A stretch of 35,771 bases of DNA from Aquimarina litoralis. GTDB taxonomy: Bacteria; Bacteroidota; Bacteroidia; Flavobacteriales; Flavobacteriaceae. Positions 1-9,420 of the stretch are shown piece after piece. The stretch lies in NCBI RefSeq assembly GCF_019295435.1, contig NZ_WEKL01000002.1:135867-171637 (forward strand), in the 5' to 3' direction. The notes under the pieces are model-generated. The model was not told the DNA's origin. It saw only the letters and a program-made list of their open reading frames with translations, and searched no databases. Both the position numbers and the translations under genes were made by a program. Each line of letters opens with the position of its first letter. Position 1 is the first letter of the stretch.

Positions 1-3000
1 TTTGATCATGATCCTACAAACTCTTGGTCACCTGGACAAGGTCGAATAAATGTTGGAATAATTGATCCCAATCAGTCAAATGTAATGTATGTTGGAGCTC
101 CGGCAGGAGGTATTTGGAAATCAATTGATAATGGACAAAACTGGGAGCCATTATCAGATTACTTACCCCAAATAGGAGTTTCTGGTATCGCAATAGATTA
201 TAATAATTCTAATGTTATTTATATCTCTACAGGTGATGACGATGCTAATGATTCTTTTGGAATTGGGGTGTTAAAGTCAATTGATGGAGGTCATACTTGG
301 AATAAAACAGGTCTTGAGGTGTCTGATCAATATGAAAGAGGAAATGATATTTATATAGATCCTAATAATTCTAATAAGTTATGGGTTGCTACCAGTAGAG
401 GTGTATATAAAACTGAGGATGCAGGAGCAACTTGGGTGAAAACATTGAGTGGTAATATAAGGGACATCAAAATAAAACCAGGAGATGTTAATACAATTTA
501 TGCGGTAACTTCTAATGCTTTTTATAAATCTACAGATGGTGGAAATAGCTTTTTTGTTGTCCAAAATGGTTTGCCTACGAGTTCTTCACGACTCGTTATT
601 GATGTTACTCCTGCTGATCCTAATTATGTGTATGTATTGAGTGCAGCCATTGGAAATTCCTTTCAGGGTTTATATAAATCAACCAACTCAGGAGCTAGCT
701 TTTATAAAACTCAAGAAAGTGAAAATATTTTAGAGAGCACGCAAGCTTGGTATGATTTGGCTCTAGCTGTTTCTGATCAAGATCCTGAAATGGTATTTGT
801 TGGATGTTTAAATATATGGAAATCCACAGATGGAGGTGATGATTTTGAAAGAATCAATAGATGGAATTTCCCTACTCAACCTTCATATACTCATGCAGAT
901 ATTCATTTTCTTCGTTTTTATAATGGTAGACTTTTATGTGGAAGTGATGGAGGGATTTATGAGTCGACTAATAATGGAACATCATTTACTGATTTGACAA
1001 AAGGTCTTCAAATCGGTCAGTTTTATAAGATATCAGTAGCAGAGAATAGCTCTTCTGATCACTTAGTTGGTGGTTTACAAGATAATGGAGGATATGCTTT
1101 GGATGGTTCTCAATGGAATGTATATCATGGGGCTGATGGTATGGATTGTGCAGTTCAAGGGAATGATCCAAATACGTATTATGGATTCATACAATACGGA
1201 AGTAGTTTGTATAAAACAGAAAATAGAGGTAAATCTCGTAGGTATGCTGGTGGTGGACCTGAAAGAGGGAATTGGGTGACACCTTTAGTATCTGATCGTA
1301 ATGGAAATATTTATGCAGGATTTAAAAGTTTCTATAAGTTAGAAAATGTTTCGTTTAAAAAACAGACAGATTTTGATTTTGGAGGAAGTAATATAGATCA
1401 TATAGAGCTGGATCCTTCTGATGTGAATATTATTTATGCTGCTGATTTTAGGGATTTATATAGAAGTGAAGATCGCGGTGTAAATTGGGTTAAAGTATAT
1501 TCATTTCCTTCTTCAATTACTTCTATTGAAGTTCATAATGATAATAATCAGATCGTGTATGTATCTACTTCAGGATCAATTACAGGAAAGGTTTTTAGGT
1601 CAGATAATCAAGGGGATAGCTTTGAAGATATTTCTGGAGATCTTCCACAGGATGGTAAATTTGTGGTAAAGCATCATAAAGGAACAGAATCAATTTATTT
1701 AGGAACATATTTGGGGGTTTATCTCAAAAATGGAAATGAACCATGGCAAGATTATTCATCTAATCTTCCTAATGTGGCTGTTAGGGATCTAGAGGTGAAC
1801 CTGAAAGATAATGTGTTGTTAGCTGCTACTTATGGAAGAGGTGTATGGAAAGTACCGCTGCATGTGGAAATTCCATCTGATGAAATAGCTCCATCCAAAC
1901 CGTCAGAAGTTGTTGCTTCAGAAATTGATCAGACTTCGCTTAGTTTACATTGGAATGCTTCTACGGATAATATTGGAGTCACTAGTTATGAAATATATCA
2001 AGGAGATGAGTTTGTGAAATCCGTAAGAGATGTTACTGCTAAAATTACTGGATTGTCGGCAAATACTAGTTATGAGTTTAAGATATTGGCTCTTGATAGA
2101 AAAGGAAATCAATCTGTTTTTAGTGATGTTGTTTCTGTGACCACAGAAATGGTTTCAGAGATTGTGGTGAATTTCTACAAACCATGGGATTGGACGGATC
2201 AAGTTCAAGTGTACTTTTTTAGTGCTTCTTTAAATACAACCCTTATGGGAACCAATGAGTGGCCAGGTCAATCCATGAGTTTGTACCCCACAACAAACTG
2301 GTATTCTTACACCTTGCAATTGCCAGAAGGGATTAGTGAAAATGATGTGAGAATGGTTTTTAATGCGGGTGCTAATCAAACAGATGATCTGGCTAGAGCT
2401 ACAAGTGGTTGGTATTATGATGGAAATTGGAGTGGCGAATGTCCAATAGATTGTGACGGTTTAAATTTGACAACAATAGATATTTATTTTAACACTCCTA
2501 CGTATAGTTGGAACGGTCCTTCTAATATTTATGTGTTCGATAGAAATAGAAATATAACTTTAGAAAATACAGCTGCTTGGCCCGGTCAAACCATGACAAC
2601 TATATCCGGTACTCCTTGGAAAAAATGGTCGTTTGTAGTGCCTAATGGAGTGTCTCCAGATGATATTGGAATTGTTTTTAATGATGGGAACGGAATGCAG
2701 ACTGTAGATTTGGCAAGAAATAGAACTGGGTGGTTTACCGCTGGATATATCGATAATGGAAAATTTGTTGGTTTTTGGAGTGACTCATGTCCTTCTTCCT
2801 GTGATCAATTACCATCTTTAGAGGAACAAGAAATTTCAAATCCAGGAATGGAAAGCTCGTTAAGTGATATAGTAGAAGCGACCATAGTTCCAAATCCAGT
2901 TAGTGAGGAATCTTTTTTAAGACTAAAAGTGCCTAATAGTGGAGTACTAGAAGTTACAGCAATAAATATTCTTGGACAGAAAAAGACAGTGTTCAAAGAT

Positions 3001-3126
3001 GCAGTAATATCTGGTAACAAGGAGATTCAGTTGTATCGGTCGGATTTGAGGAATAAAGGGATTTACTTTTATGAGATAAAGCTTAATGACCACATGCTGG
3101 ATAATATTAAAGTGATTATTCAATAA
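1..3126 (+). CDS. Secreted Asp-box beta-propeller protein with FN3, two CBM26-like modules and T9SS sorting tail (5' end missing)
   Basis: The frame is open from base 1, so the gene starts before the window; the first in-window ATG (85) lies inside a propeller blade and is not the start. Up to about 1860 the protein is a series of Asp-box (BNR) blades of the type KSTDGGNSF, GIYESTNNG and YRSEDRGVNW, as in sialidase or sortilin-like propellers. About 1885-2150 encodes a fibronectin type III domain. About 2158-2460 and 2461-2805 encode two similar modules, each with a WPGQ(S/T)M motif, as in starch-binding CBM26, and each ending in a Cys pair (CPIDC, CPSSC). From about 2880 to the stop a VPNP...GIYFYEI tail matches a T9SS type A sorting domain. 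The protein is therefore predicted to cross the outer membrane by T9SS and to bind a glucan-like polymer. No glycosidase catalytic site can be assigned with confidence; the propeller may be catalytic or only adhesive. Confidence 0.85.
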   Translation, partial: FDHDPTNSWSPGQGRINVGIIDPNQSNVMYVGAPAGGIWKSIDNGQNWEPLSDYLPQIGVSGIAIDYNNSNVIYISTGDDDANDSFGIGVLKSIDGGHTWNKTGLEVSDQYERGNDIYIDPNNSNKLWVATSRGVYKTEDAGATWVKTLSGNIRDIKIKPGDVNTIYAVTSNAFYKSTDGGNSFFVVQNGLPTSSSRLVIDVTPADPNYVYVLSAAIGNSFQGLYKSTNSGASFYKTQESENILESTQAWYDLALAVSDQDPEMVFVGCLNIWKSTDGGDDFERINRWNFPTQPSYTHADIHFLRFYNGRLLCGSDGGIYESTNNGTSFTDLTKGLQIGQFYKISVAENSSSDHLVGGLQDNGGYALDGSQWNVYHGADGMDCAVQGNDPNTYYGFIQYGSSLYKTENRGKSRRYAGGGPERGNWVTPLVSDRNGNIYAGFKSFYKLENVSFKKQTDFDFGGSNIDHIELDPSDVNIIYAADFRDLYRSEDRGVNWVKVYSFPSSITSIEVHNDNNQIVYVSTSGSITGKVFRSDNQGDSFEDISGDLPQDGKFVVKHHKGTESIYLGTYLGVYLKNGNEPWQDYSSNLPNVAVRDLEVNLKDNVLLAATYGRGVWKVPLHVEIPSDEIAPSKPSEVVASEIDQTSLSLHWNASTDNIGVTSYEIYQGDEFVKSVRDVTAKITGLSANTSYEFKILALDRKGNQSVFSDVVSVTTEMVSEIVVNFYKPWDWTDQVQVYFFSASLNTTLMGTNEWPGQSMSLYPTTNWYSYTLQLPEGISENDVRMVFNAGANQTDDLARATSGWYYDGNWSGECPIDCDGLNLTTIDIYFNTPTYSWNGPSNIYVFDRNRNITLENTAAWPGQTMTTISGTPWKKWSFVVPNGVSPDDIGIVFNDGNGMQTVDLARNRTGWFTAGYIDNGKFVGFWSDSCPSSCDQLPSLEEQEISNPGMESSLSDIVEATIVPNPVSEESFLRLKVPNSGVLEVTAINILGQKKTVFKDAVISGNKEIQLYRSDLRNKGIYFYEIKLNDHMLDNIKVIIQ

Positions 3127-3146
3127 GTGCTGATTAGAAATTCTTT

Positions 3147-3179
3147 AAAAAGGGTAAAGTAAATAGCTTTGCCCTTTTT
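3147..3179. terminator. Bidirectional intrinsic terminator between convergent genes
   Basis: An inverted repeat AAAAAGGGTAAAG / CTTTGCCCTTTTT (one G-T pair) with a 7-nt loop is followed by a T run. It lies 20 bases after the propeller gene stop. Its right arm runs into the stop codon (3178-3180) of the convergent plug gene, so one hairpin can serve both transcripts. Confidence 0.8.
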
Positions 3180-4443
3180 AATTGGTGATATTTCTTGAAT
3201 TTCCTACTCCTTTCCCAATAGCTCTGTCATAACGAGCGCCTGGAGCACGATAATATGGGATAACTACATATTCATTTTCAGTTTCATCAAAATTTCCACT
3301 TATAAATCCTGGGTCTATAGTTCCATCAGGTCTAACTAATACATATTTGTAGTTATTAAAACCCTGTTTGAAGAGTTTTTTGGCTGTATAAATACCATTT
3401 TCTTGATCATAGGTTAATCGGGTGGAATCATCAGTAACATAGTTATTGAAATTTCCATATAAATGTATTTCTCCACCATCTAATGGTTCGTAACATTCTA
3501 AAGAGAAGTGCATCCATACGTAATCTGCTTCTGTATTACTGTTTTCTGCTCTTAGATTTCTAACCACAAAATTACCATTGATATCAGGATAATAGGTGTA
3601 GATTCTATTTCCACGTACCACATCTGTGTAAAGATAGTTATGGTAAATTTTTTGAAGATCTATTCCTCTTATGTTTGCGGTTGGAGATCTTACTTCTTTA
3701 TTGTCAAAGAAAAGAAACTCGTTACCTGCCCAAAAACTTGATTCTGTGTCATATTTATAGACGAGACTATTAGCAATTGTAAATTGTGGAATAAGATTAG
3801 TTATTGCGTTTTTTAAATCATTATTCTGAATAACTAATGTCTTTACATTACGCTTAGGGTTTTTTAAAATTTCACTTGGAGAGCTTATTTCGAATTGAAC
3901 AGATTGTCTAGTGTCTATATATTTTAAATCTCTGGATCGTTTTGTATATACTTTGATATTAGTGAGATTTTCATAAACTATAAACTTTCTGGAAAAAACA
4001 ATTTCATCATCGTCATCATAAATCTCAAGCATATAGTTACCACTTACCTTTAAACCTCTTGTATCTTCATTAGGGATTCTTAGTGTATAATGGCTATACA
4101 TTTGTAAGGTGTTGAACGAGTTCTCATAGTTTACAATTCTAATATCATCAAACCCATTTAGATACTCATTCTTGTATAATGATGAAGGGGTCCAGTCAAA
4201 ATTATAATAGGTGATTTTGTAATAATAATCCACTTCATCTCCATTGATGTCATCAAATCTAATAGTTAGAGGGTCGCCAAGTTTTAAAATGGGGGTTCCG
4301 GAAAATTCTTCACTTCCAAAAAGTTGTATGGTTTTTATATAATCTGGAGGGGCAACCTCTTCTGTAATTTCTTGAGCTATATTTGATTGTGTAAAACTAA
4401 AAAGTCCTAAAATCAAAAAGAATTGTTTAAGTTTTTGTGACAT
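3178..4443 (-). CDS. Type IX secretion system plug protein (DUF5103 family)
   Basis: The protein is recognised as the DUF5103/T9SS plug family: an N-terminal signal peptide (MSQKLKQFFLILGLFSF.., cleavage near ..NIAQ), an N-terminal domain with YYYKITYYNFDWTPSSL and KNEYLNGFDDI, and a C-terminal beta-sandwich with HLYGNFNNY and YKYVLVRPDG that resembles an early-set or glycogen-binding fold. In Flavobacterium johnsoniae a protein of this family (Plug) closes the periplasmic side of the SprA translocon (established for that species). The ATG at 4443 is chosen because the longer frame to 4476 opens only with TTG and would place eleven extra residues before the signal peptide. The mature protein is about 400 residues, usual for the family. 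It is convergent with a T9SS cargo gene and divergent from nqrA. A related role outside T9SS cannot be excluded. Confidence 0.82.
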   Translation of the reverse strand: MSQKLKQFFLILGLFSFTQSNIAQEITEEVAPPDYIKTIQLFGSEEFSGTPILKLGDPLTIRFDDINGDEVDYYYKITYYNFDWTPSSLYKNEYLNGFDDIRIVNYENSFNTLQMYSHYTLRIPNEDTRGLKVSGNYMLEIYDDDDEIVFSRKFIVYENLTNIKVYTKRSRDLKYIDTRQSVQFEISSPSEILKNPKRNVKTLVIQNNDLKNAITNLIPQFTIANSLVYKYDTESSFWAGNEFLFFDNKEVRSPTANIRGIDLQKIYHNYLYTDVVRGNRIYTYYPDINGNFVVRNLRAENSNTEADYVWMHFSLECYEPLDGGEIHLYGNFNNYVTDDSTRLTYDQENGIYTAKKLFKQGFNNYKYVLVRPDGTIDPGFISGNFDETENEYVVIPYYRAPGARYDRAIGKGVGNSRNITN

Positions 4444-4565
4444 TAATTGTATTGTTGATGATGTAAAGATAAACAAAATGTGTGCCTAAAGATATGTAGG
4501 CAATTTTTGTAAATGAAACTTCTTATTTAGAAACATTATAAATAAAATCTTATAACATTCCCTGC

Positions 4566-4596
4566 TTTCACTTACGTGTTTTAATTAGTAAATTTG
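4566..4596 (+). promoter_or_regulatory. Promoter of the nqr operon
   Basis: A perfect Bacteroidetes -7 element TAAATTTG (4589-4596) follows a -33-like TTTC (4566-4569) with a 19-base spacer. Transcription would begin near 4602, leaving a leader of about 30 bases before the nqrA ATG at 4633. There is no strong Shine-Dalgarno sequence, as is usual for the phylum. Confidence 0.7.
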
Positions 4597-4632
4597 CACG
4601 ATTTTTTTAGTTAATTAACATAGACTACTAAT

Positions 4633-5985
4633 ATGTCAAAAGACATTCGTATCAGAAAGGGCTTAGACATCAAGCTGGTTGGTGAAGCAGAGAAGGTAAC
4701 TTCGGAAGCTACCAAGAGCAATGTTTACGCAATTAAGCCTGACGATTTCCACGGTATTGTACCCAAAGTTATTGCCAAACAAGGTACAGAAGTAAAAGCC
4801 GGCGAACCCCTTTTCCACTCAAAAACTAATGAAAATATGCTTTTTCCTTCTCCAGTAAGTGGTGAAGTTGTGGAAATTGTTCGCGGAGCTAAACGAAAAA
4901 TACTAACATTCAAGATTTTAGCGGATAAAGAACAGCAATTTGCTGATTTTGGTGCAAAAGATGTGAAGTCAATGAGTGGTGATGAGATAAAAACTCACTT
5001 ATTAGCTTCGGGTTGTTGGCCTTTTATAAAGCAACGTCCTTATGATGTTATCGCTAATCCAGATGTTGCCCCAAAAGCAATATTTATTTCTGCATATTCT
5101 ACTGCACCTTTAGCGGCGGATTTAGAATATGTATTAGCAGGTAAAGAAAATGAATTACAAACAGCAATAACTGCTTTAAGTAAGTTGACAGAGGGATCTG
5201 TTCATGTTTCTATAGGTAAAAATGAGAACTCTCCTTTTACTGGATTAGATAACATTACTTCACATAATGTAAGTGGTCCTCACCCTGCTGGAAATGTTGG
5301 AGTGCAAATTGCAAAAGTGGACCCTATTAATAAAGGAGAAGTTGTTTGGGTTGTAAATCCTCATGACTTAGTTATTATAGGTGAGTTGCTATTAACAGGG
5401 AAATTTAATTCTGAACGTATTATAGCACTTGCTGGATCTTCTGTAAAAACTCCTAAGTATTTTAAAACAAGAATAGGGGCAGAAGTTTCTTCAGTGATAT
5501 ATGATTCTGGAGTAAAAGATAATAATATAAGAGTTATCAGTGGTAACGTGCTTACTGGTGATAATGTGAAACCTGATGGTCATTTAGGTTTTTATCATGA
5601 TATGATCACGGTAATTCCTGAAGGAAATGATTACGAGTTTTTCGGGTGGAATAAACCAATCTTTAATAAAATATCTCCTTCTAGAGCATTAACTTTTTCA
5701 TGGTTATTCCCTAATAAAAAGTATGATTTGAATACCAATACAAACGGAGAGCATAGAGCTTTTGTTGTAACAGGTAATTATGAAAGTGTTTTTCCAATGG
5801 ATATTTATCCTTTGCAAATTCTAAAGGCTTGCGCGGTAAACGATTTGGATGCTATGGAGCAGTTAGGAATGTATGAAGTAGCTCCTGAAGATTTTGCGTT
5901 GACTGAGTTCATATGTGTGTCTAAACAACCACATCAGCAAATCATCAGAGAAGGATTGGATTTAATGTTAAAAGAAATAGGATAA
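4633..5985 (+). CDS. nqrA: Na+-translocating NADH:quinone reductase subunit A
   Basis: NqrA is the cytoplasmic, cofactor-free subunit of the Nqr sodium pump and takes part in quinone binding. The 450-residue length fits the family. The N-terminus (IRIRKGLDIKLVGEAEK) and the lipoyl-like segment VKAGEPLFHSK...LFPSPVSGEVVEIVRG are typical. Further family features are ASGCWPFIKQRPYD, PHPAGNVGVQIAKVDP, and a C-terminal segment around ERIIALAGSSVKTPKYFKTR. It is the first gene of nqrABCDEF, with a promoter directly upstream and only four bases to nqrB. Nothing appears truncated or unusual. Confidence 0.97.
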   Translation: MSKDIRIRKGLDIKLVGEAEKVTSEATKSNVYAIKPDDFHGIVPKVIAKQGTEVKAGEPLFHSKTNENMLFPSPVSGEVVEIVRGAKRKILTFKILADKEQQFADFGAKDVKSMSGDEIKTHLLASGCWPFIKQRPYDVIANPDVAPKAIFISAYSTAPLAADLEYVLAGKENELQTAITALSKLTEGSVHVSIGKNENSPFTGLDNITSHNVSGPHPAGNVGVQIAKVDPINKGEVVWVVNPHDLVIIGELLLTGKFNSERIIALAGSSVKTPKYFKTRIGAEVSSVIYDSGVKDNNIRVISGNVLTGDNVKPDGHLGFYHDMITVIPEGNDYEFFGWNKPIFNKISPSRALTFSWLFPNKKYDLNTNTNGEHRAFVVTGNYESVFPMDIYPLQILKACAVNDLDAMEQLGMYEVAPEDFALTEFICVSKQPHQQIIREGLDLMLKEIG

Positions 5986-5989
5986 AGTC

Positions 5990-7234
5990 ATGAGTTTAAA
6001 AAGTAAATTACATAACTTAAAACTTAAGTATAAAGGTACAAAGATGGCGCCTGCATTCAATGCAATCCATACTTTTTTGTATTTGCCAGACGAGACTACA
6101 CATTCTGGAGCTCATGTGAGAGCAGCAGATGATCTAAAGCGTACGATGAATACGGTGATTATGTCACTAGTTCCATGTTTGATATTTGGGATGTTCAATG
6201 CAGGATATCAGCATCATTTAGCGCTTGGAGAGATTGAAGCTGCTTCTAATGGATTCTTTAGTTCAACATTTTGGACATTAGATAACTTAACCATTGGATT
6301 GTGGAAAATATTACCACTTGTTATTATTTCTTATGGAGTTGGATTAGCAGTAGAATTTTTATTTGCTGTAATCAAAGGTCATGAAGTAGAAGAAGGGTAT
6401 TTAGTAACTGGAATGTTAGTGCCACTCATCGTGCCAGTTGATACTCCATTATGGATGTTAGCAGTAGCAGTAATCTTTGGAGTGGTTATCGGTAAAGAAG
6501 TATTTGGTGGAACAGGAATGAATATTTTGAATCCTGCTTTAACGATAAGAGCATTTTTATTCTTTGCATATCCTACTTGGATGTCAGGAGATAAAGTGTG
6601 GGTTCATGGTGCTGTAGAGAGGGCTAACGAAATTGCTGGTGGAGCACAATTAGATGCAATATCAGGTGAAACTATTCTAGGAGGATTAGCACAAGGAAAG
6701 AATATTATAGGATCTGGTGATGCTACTTATTCTGTAATGGATGCTTTTTATGGATTTATTCCAGGATCTGTGGGAGAAACATCTGCTTTGTTAATATTAT
6801 TAGGAGCAGCTTTCTTAATCTTTACGAAGATTGGAAGTTGGAGAATCATGTTAAGTGCTGTTATCGGGACATTAGTAATGGGATTAATATTCAACGGAGT
6901 TACCAATGCTGGTTGGATTTCAGAATCCAGTAAGTTCTATGCATTAATGAATTTAGAATTCTGGAAACATCTAATTGTTGGTGGAATTGCATTTGGTATT
7001 GTATTTATGGCTACAGATCCAGTAACAGCTTCACAAACAAATAAAGGAAAGTGGATTTATGGATTTTTAATCGGTTTTATTTCCATATTGATTAGAGTAT
7101 TTAATCCAGCATATCCAGAAGGAGTATTCTTAGCAATTCTATTGATGAACGTATTTGCTCCAACTATTGATCACTATGTAGTTCAAGGAAATGTGAAGAA
7201 GAGAATGAAACGTCTAAAATTAAAAACAGCTTAA
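5990..7234 (+). CDS. nqrB: Na+-translocating NADH:quinone reductase subunit B
   Basis: NqrB is the large membrane subunit that carries covalent FMN and riboflavin and forms part of the Na+ path. The 414-residue protein has about ten hydrophobic segments, the N-terminal motif KYKGTKMAPAFNAIHTFLYL, and family motifs GKEVFGGTGMNILNPAL, MDAFYGFIPGSVGETSALLILLGA (abridged) and ATDPVTASQTNKGKW. The FMN acceptor threonine in this family lies in a D-x-x-S-G-A-T motif. By position the equivalent here is D222-A-I-S-G-E-T228, so the threonine is kept but the preceding alanine is glutamate. It overlaps no neighbour: four bases after nqrA and two before nqrC, so translation is probably coupled. Confidence 0.96.
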   Translation: MSLKSKLHNLKLKYKGTKMAPAFNAIHTFLYLPDETTHSGAHVRAADDLKRTMNTVIMSLVPCLIFGMFNAGYQHHLALGEIEAASNGFFSSTFWTLDNLTIGLWKILPLVIISYGVGLAVEFLFAVIKGHEVEEGYLVTGMLVPLIVPVDTPLWMLAVAVIFGVVIGKEVFGGTGMNILNPALTIRAFLFFAYPTWMSGDKVWVHGAVERANEIAGGAQLDAISGETILGGLAQGKNIIGSGDATYSVMDAFYGFIPGSVGETSALLILLGAAFLIFTKIGSWRIMLSAVIGTLVMGLIFNGVTNAGWISESSKFYALMNLEFWKHLIVGGIAFGIVFMATDPVTASQTNKGKWIYGFLIGFISILIRVFNPAYPEGVFLAILLMNVFAPTIDHYVVQGNVKKRMKRLKLKTA

Positions 7235-7236
7235 AG

Positions 7237-7992
7237 ATGGCGATTAATACAGATAAAAATTCATATACGATCATCTTTGCAATTGCAATGGTGGTTGTAG
7301 TAGGCGCCTTGTTAGCAGGAATATCTTCAGTTTTAAAACCTAATATTACAGCTAATAAAATAACTGAGAAACAGCAAAATATTTTATTTGCAATGGGAGT
7401 AACGGATACTGAAGATCCTAACGAGTTTGTTCCCGCGGAAAAGGCTGAAGAGCTTTTTAAGAAATATGTAGGTGATGAGAAGTATATCATTATAGGTGAT
7501 GTTGCTGAGAAAACAGAAGACGCTTTTGATATCGAAGTGAAGAAAGAAAATGATAAACTAAAGCAAGATTCTAATTATAAGCGTAAGATGCCTTTATTTA
7601 TTGGTAAAAAAGACGGTGAAGAATTCTACATTGTTCCAATGAGAGGAAATGGGCTTTGGGATGCTATCTGGGGATATGTTTCTTTAGATAAAGAATTCAA
7701 AACCGTGAAAGGCGCTTTTTTTGATCATAAAGGAGAAACTCCTGGTTTAGGAGCAAATATTAAAGAAGCTTACTTTAGAGATGACTTTATCGGAGAAAGC
7801 ATACTGGATGCTGCTGGTAACTATAAAGGAATTACAGTTAAAAAAGGTAATGGAGATCCTAAGAATGTAAGAAAAGATGATAATGCTGTAGATGCTATGG
7901 CTGGAGCTACGATTACTGGAGATGGTGTAACAGCAATGGTAAAGAAAGGAATCAAAATGTATCAACCTTATTTCGAAACTTTAAAAAAATAA
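7237..7992 (+). CDS. nqrC: Na+-translocating NADH:quinone reductase subunit C
   Basis: NqrC is anchored by one N-terminal membrane helix (about residues 9-32) with a periplasmic FMN-binding domain. The domain shows GNGLWDAIWGYVSLD, then DHKGETPGLGANI, and finally DAMAGATITGDGV. The last T of the D-x-x-x-G-A-T core (T225) is the expected acceptor of phosphoester-linked FMN, added by ApbE, which is encoded at 13865-14863. The usual Ser/Thr three residues before the acceptor is Ala (A222) here. Length 251 is usual. The ATG lies two bases after nqrB and the stop three bases before nqrD. Confidence 0.96.
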   Translation: MAINTDKNSYTIIFAIAMVVVVGALLAGISSVLKPNITANKITEKQQNILFAMGVTDTEDPNEFVPAEKAEELFKKYVGDEKYIIIGDVAEKTEDAFDIEVKKENDKLKQDSNYKRKMPLFIGKKDGEEFYIVPMRGNGLWDAIWGYVSLDKEFKTVKGAFFDHKGETPGLGANIKEAYFRDDFIGESILDAAGNYKGITVKKGNGDPKNVRKDDNAVDAMAGATITGDGVTAMVKKGIKMYQPYFETLKK

Positions 7993-7995
7993 CAA

Positions 7996-8694
7996 ATGGC
8001 TGAAGTAACAGAAGAAAAAGTTGAAGTTAAAGCAAAAGAGCCAAAAGAGCCATTGTTTTCGAAGAAGAATAAAAAACTATTAACAGATCCACTTGCCGAT
8101 AATAACCCTATTACCATTCAAGTACTAGGTATTTGTTCTGCATTAGCGATCACTGCTCAGCTAAAGCCATCGATTGTAATGGCAATTTCGGTAGTATTCG
8201 TTTTAGGAATTGGTAATGTAGTAATCTCATTGATGAGAAACATCATTCCTTCTAAAATTAGAATTATCGTTCAGTTAGTAGTAGTAGCAACCTTAGTAAT
8301 TGTGGTGGATCAGGTGTTAAAAGCATTTGCATATACACTTAGTAAAGAACTTTCGGTGTTTATTGGATTAATTATTACCAACTGTATCATTATGGGACGT
8401 TTTGAGGCATTCGCTTTAGGTAATGGTCCTTGGAAATCTTTTCTAGATGGTATTGGTAATGCAGCTGGATATGGAGTACTACTGATTATTGTAGCTTTCT
8501 TTAGAGAGTTATTAGGATCTGGGACTTTATTCGGAGCTAAAGTATTAGGAGATCCAATAGAAAAAACCGGAGTGTATGCATATGGATATGAAAATAATGG
8601 TTTTATGGTATTAGCTCCAATGGCATTGATTACTGTTGGAATTATTATTTGGATCCAAAGAAGTAGAAATAAAGCATTAATTGAAGATCATTAA
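7996..8694 (+). CDS. nqrD: Na+-translocating NADH:quinone reductase subunit D
   Basis: NqrD is an integral membrane subunit with six helices that pairs with NqrE as an inverted pseudo-dimer. The two cysteines that bind the NqrD/NqrE iron-sulfur centre in the family are present: C47 in [10 protein letters not shown] and C130 in [15 protein letters not shown]. The protein begins with a Lys/Glu-rich extension ([20 protein letters not shown]), making it somewhat longer than the roughly 210 residues of well-studied homologues. It sits three bases after nqrC and 11 before nqrE. Confidence 0.96.
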   Translation: MAEVTEEKVEVKAKEPKEPLFSKKNKKLLTDPLADNNPITIQVLGICSALAITAQLKPSIVMAISVVFVLGIGNVVISLMRNIIPSKIRIIVQLVVVATLVIVVDQVLKAFAYTLSKELSVFIGLIITNCIIMGRFEAFALGNGPWKSFLDGIGNAAGYGVLLIIVAFFRELLGSGTLFGAKVLGDPIEKTGVYAYGYENNGFMVLAPMALITVGIIIWIQRSRNKALIEDH

Positions 8695-8705
8695 AATAAA
8701 GAAAC

Positions 8706-9419
8706 ATGGAATATTTAGAGTTATTTTTAAAATCGATCTTTATAGATAATATGGTATTCGCATTCTTCTTAGGAATGTGTTCATACCTTGCGGTTTCTAA
8801 AAAAGTATCTACAGCTGTAGGTCTAGGAGCGGCTGTTATATTTGTTTTGGCAATTACAGTTCCTTTAAACTTTTTATTGGATAAGTATATCCTAAGAGAA
8901 GGAGCTTTGGTTTGGTTGGGTCCTGAATATGCAGATTACGACCTAAGTTTCTTAACATTTATTTTATTCATTGCTACCATTGCAACGATGGTACAATTAG
9001 TAGAAATAATTGTAGAGAAGTTTTCTCCATCCTTATACAATTCTTTAGGTATATTTTTACCACTTATCGCGGTAAACTGTGCGATTCTTGGAGGATCATT
9101 ATTTATGCAACAAAAAGAATTCGCAACAATTACACATGCAGGAGTATATGGAATTGGATCTGGAATAGGATGGTTTTTAGCAATCTTAGCTATTGCTGCT
9201 ATTAGAGAAAAGATCAGATATTCAAATGTACCTGCTCCATTACGTGGACTAGGAATTACCTTTATCCTTACAGGTTTAATGGCGATTGGTTTTATGAGTT
9301 TTGGTGGAATGCTTACAGGAGGAGATGAAGAAGAGGCCAAAAAGAAGGAAACTGTACAAGTTAAAGAAGAGACTGCTAAAGAAGTAGCAGAAAATACTAA
9401 CGTTTCAATACTTAAATAA
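8706..9419 (+). CDS. nqrE: Na+-translocating NADH:quinone reductase subunit E
   Basis: NqrE is the second half of the NqrD/NqrE membrane pair. It has about six hydrophobic helices and the expected cysteines C25 ([13 protein letters not shown]) and C125 ([10 protein letters not shown]). After the last helix there is a charged tail of about 30 residues ([23 protein letters not shown]...), so the total of 237 exceeds the roughly 200 residues of the Vibrio protein. The tail is predicted to be soluble and of unknown function. The start is ATG at 8706. It is followed one base later by nqrF. Confidence 0.96.
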   Translation: MEYLELFLKSIFIDNMVFAFFLGMCSYLAVSKKVSTAVGLGAAVIFVLAITVPLNFLLDKYILREGALVWLGPEYADYDLSFLTFILFIATIATMVQLVEIIVEKFSPSLYNSLGIFLPLIAVNCAILGGSLFMQQKEFATITHAGVYGIGSGIGWFLAILAIAAIREKIRYSNVPAPLRGLGITFILTGLMAIGFMSFGGMLTGGDEEEAKKKETVQVKEETAKEVAENTNVSILK

Positions 9420-9420
9420 T

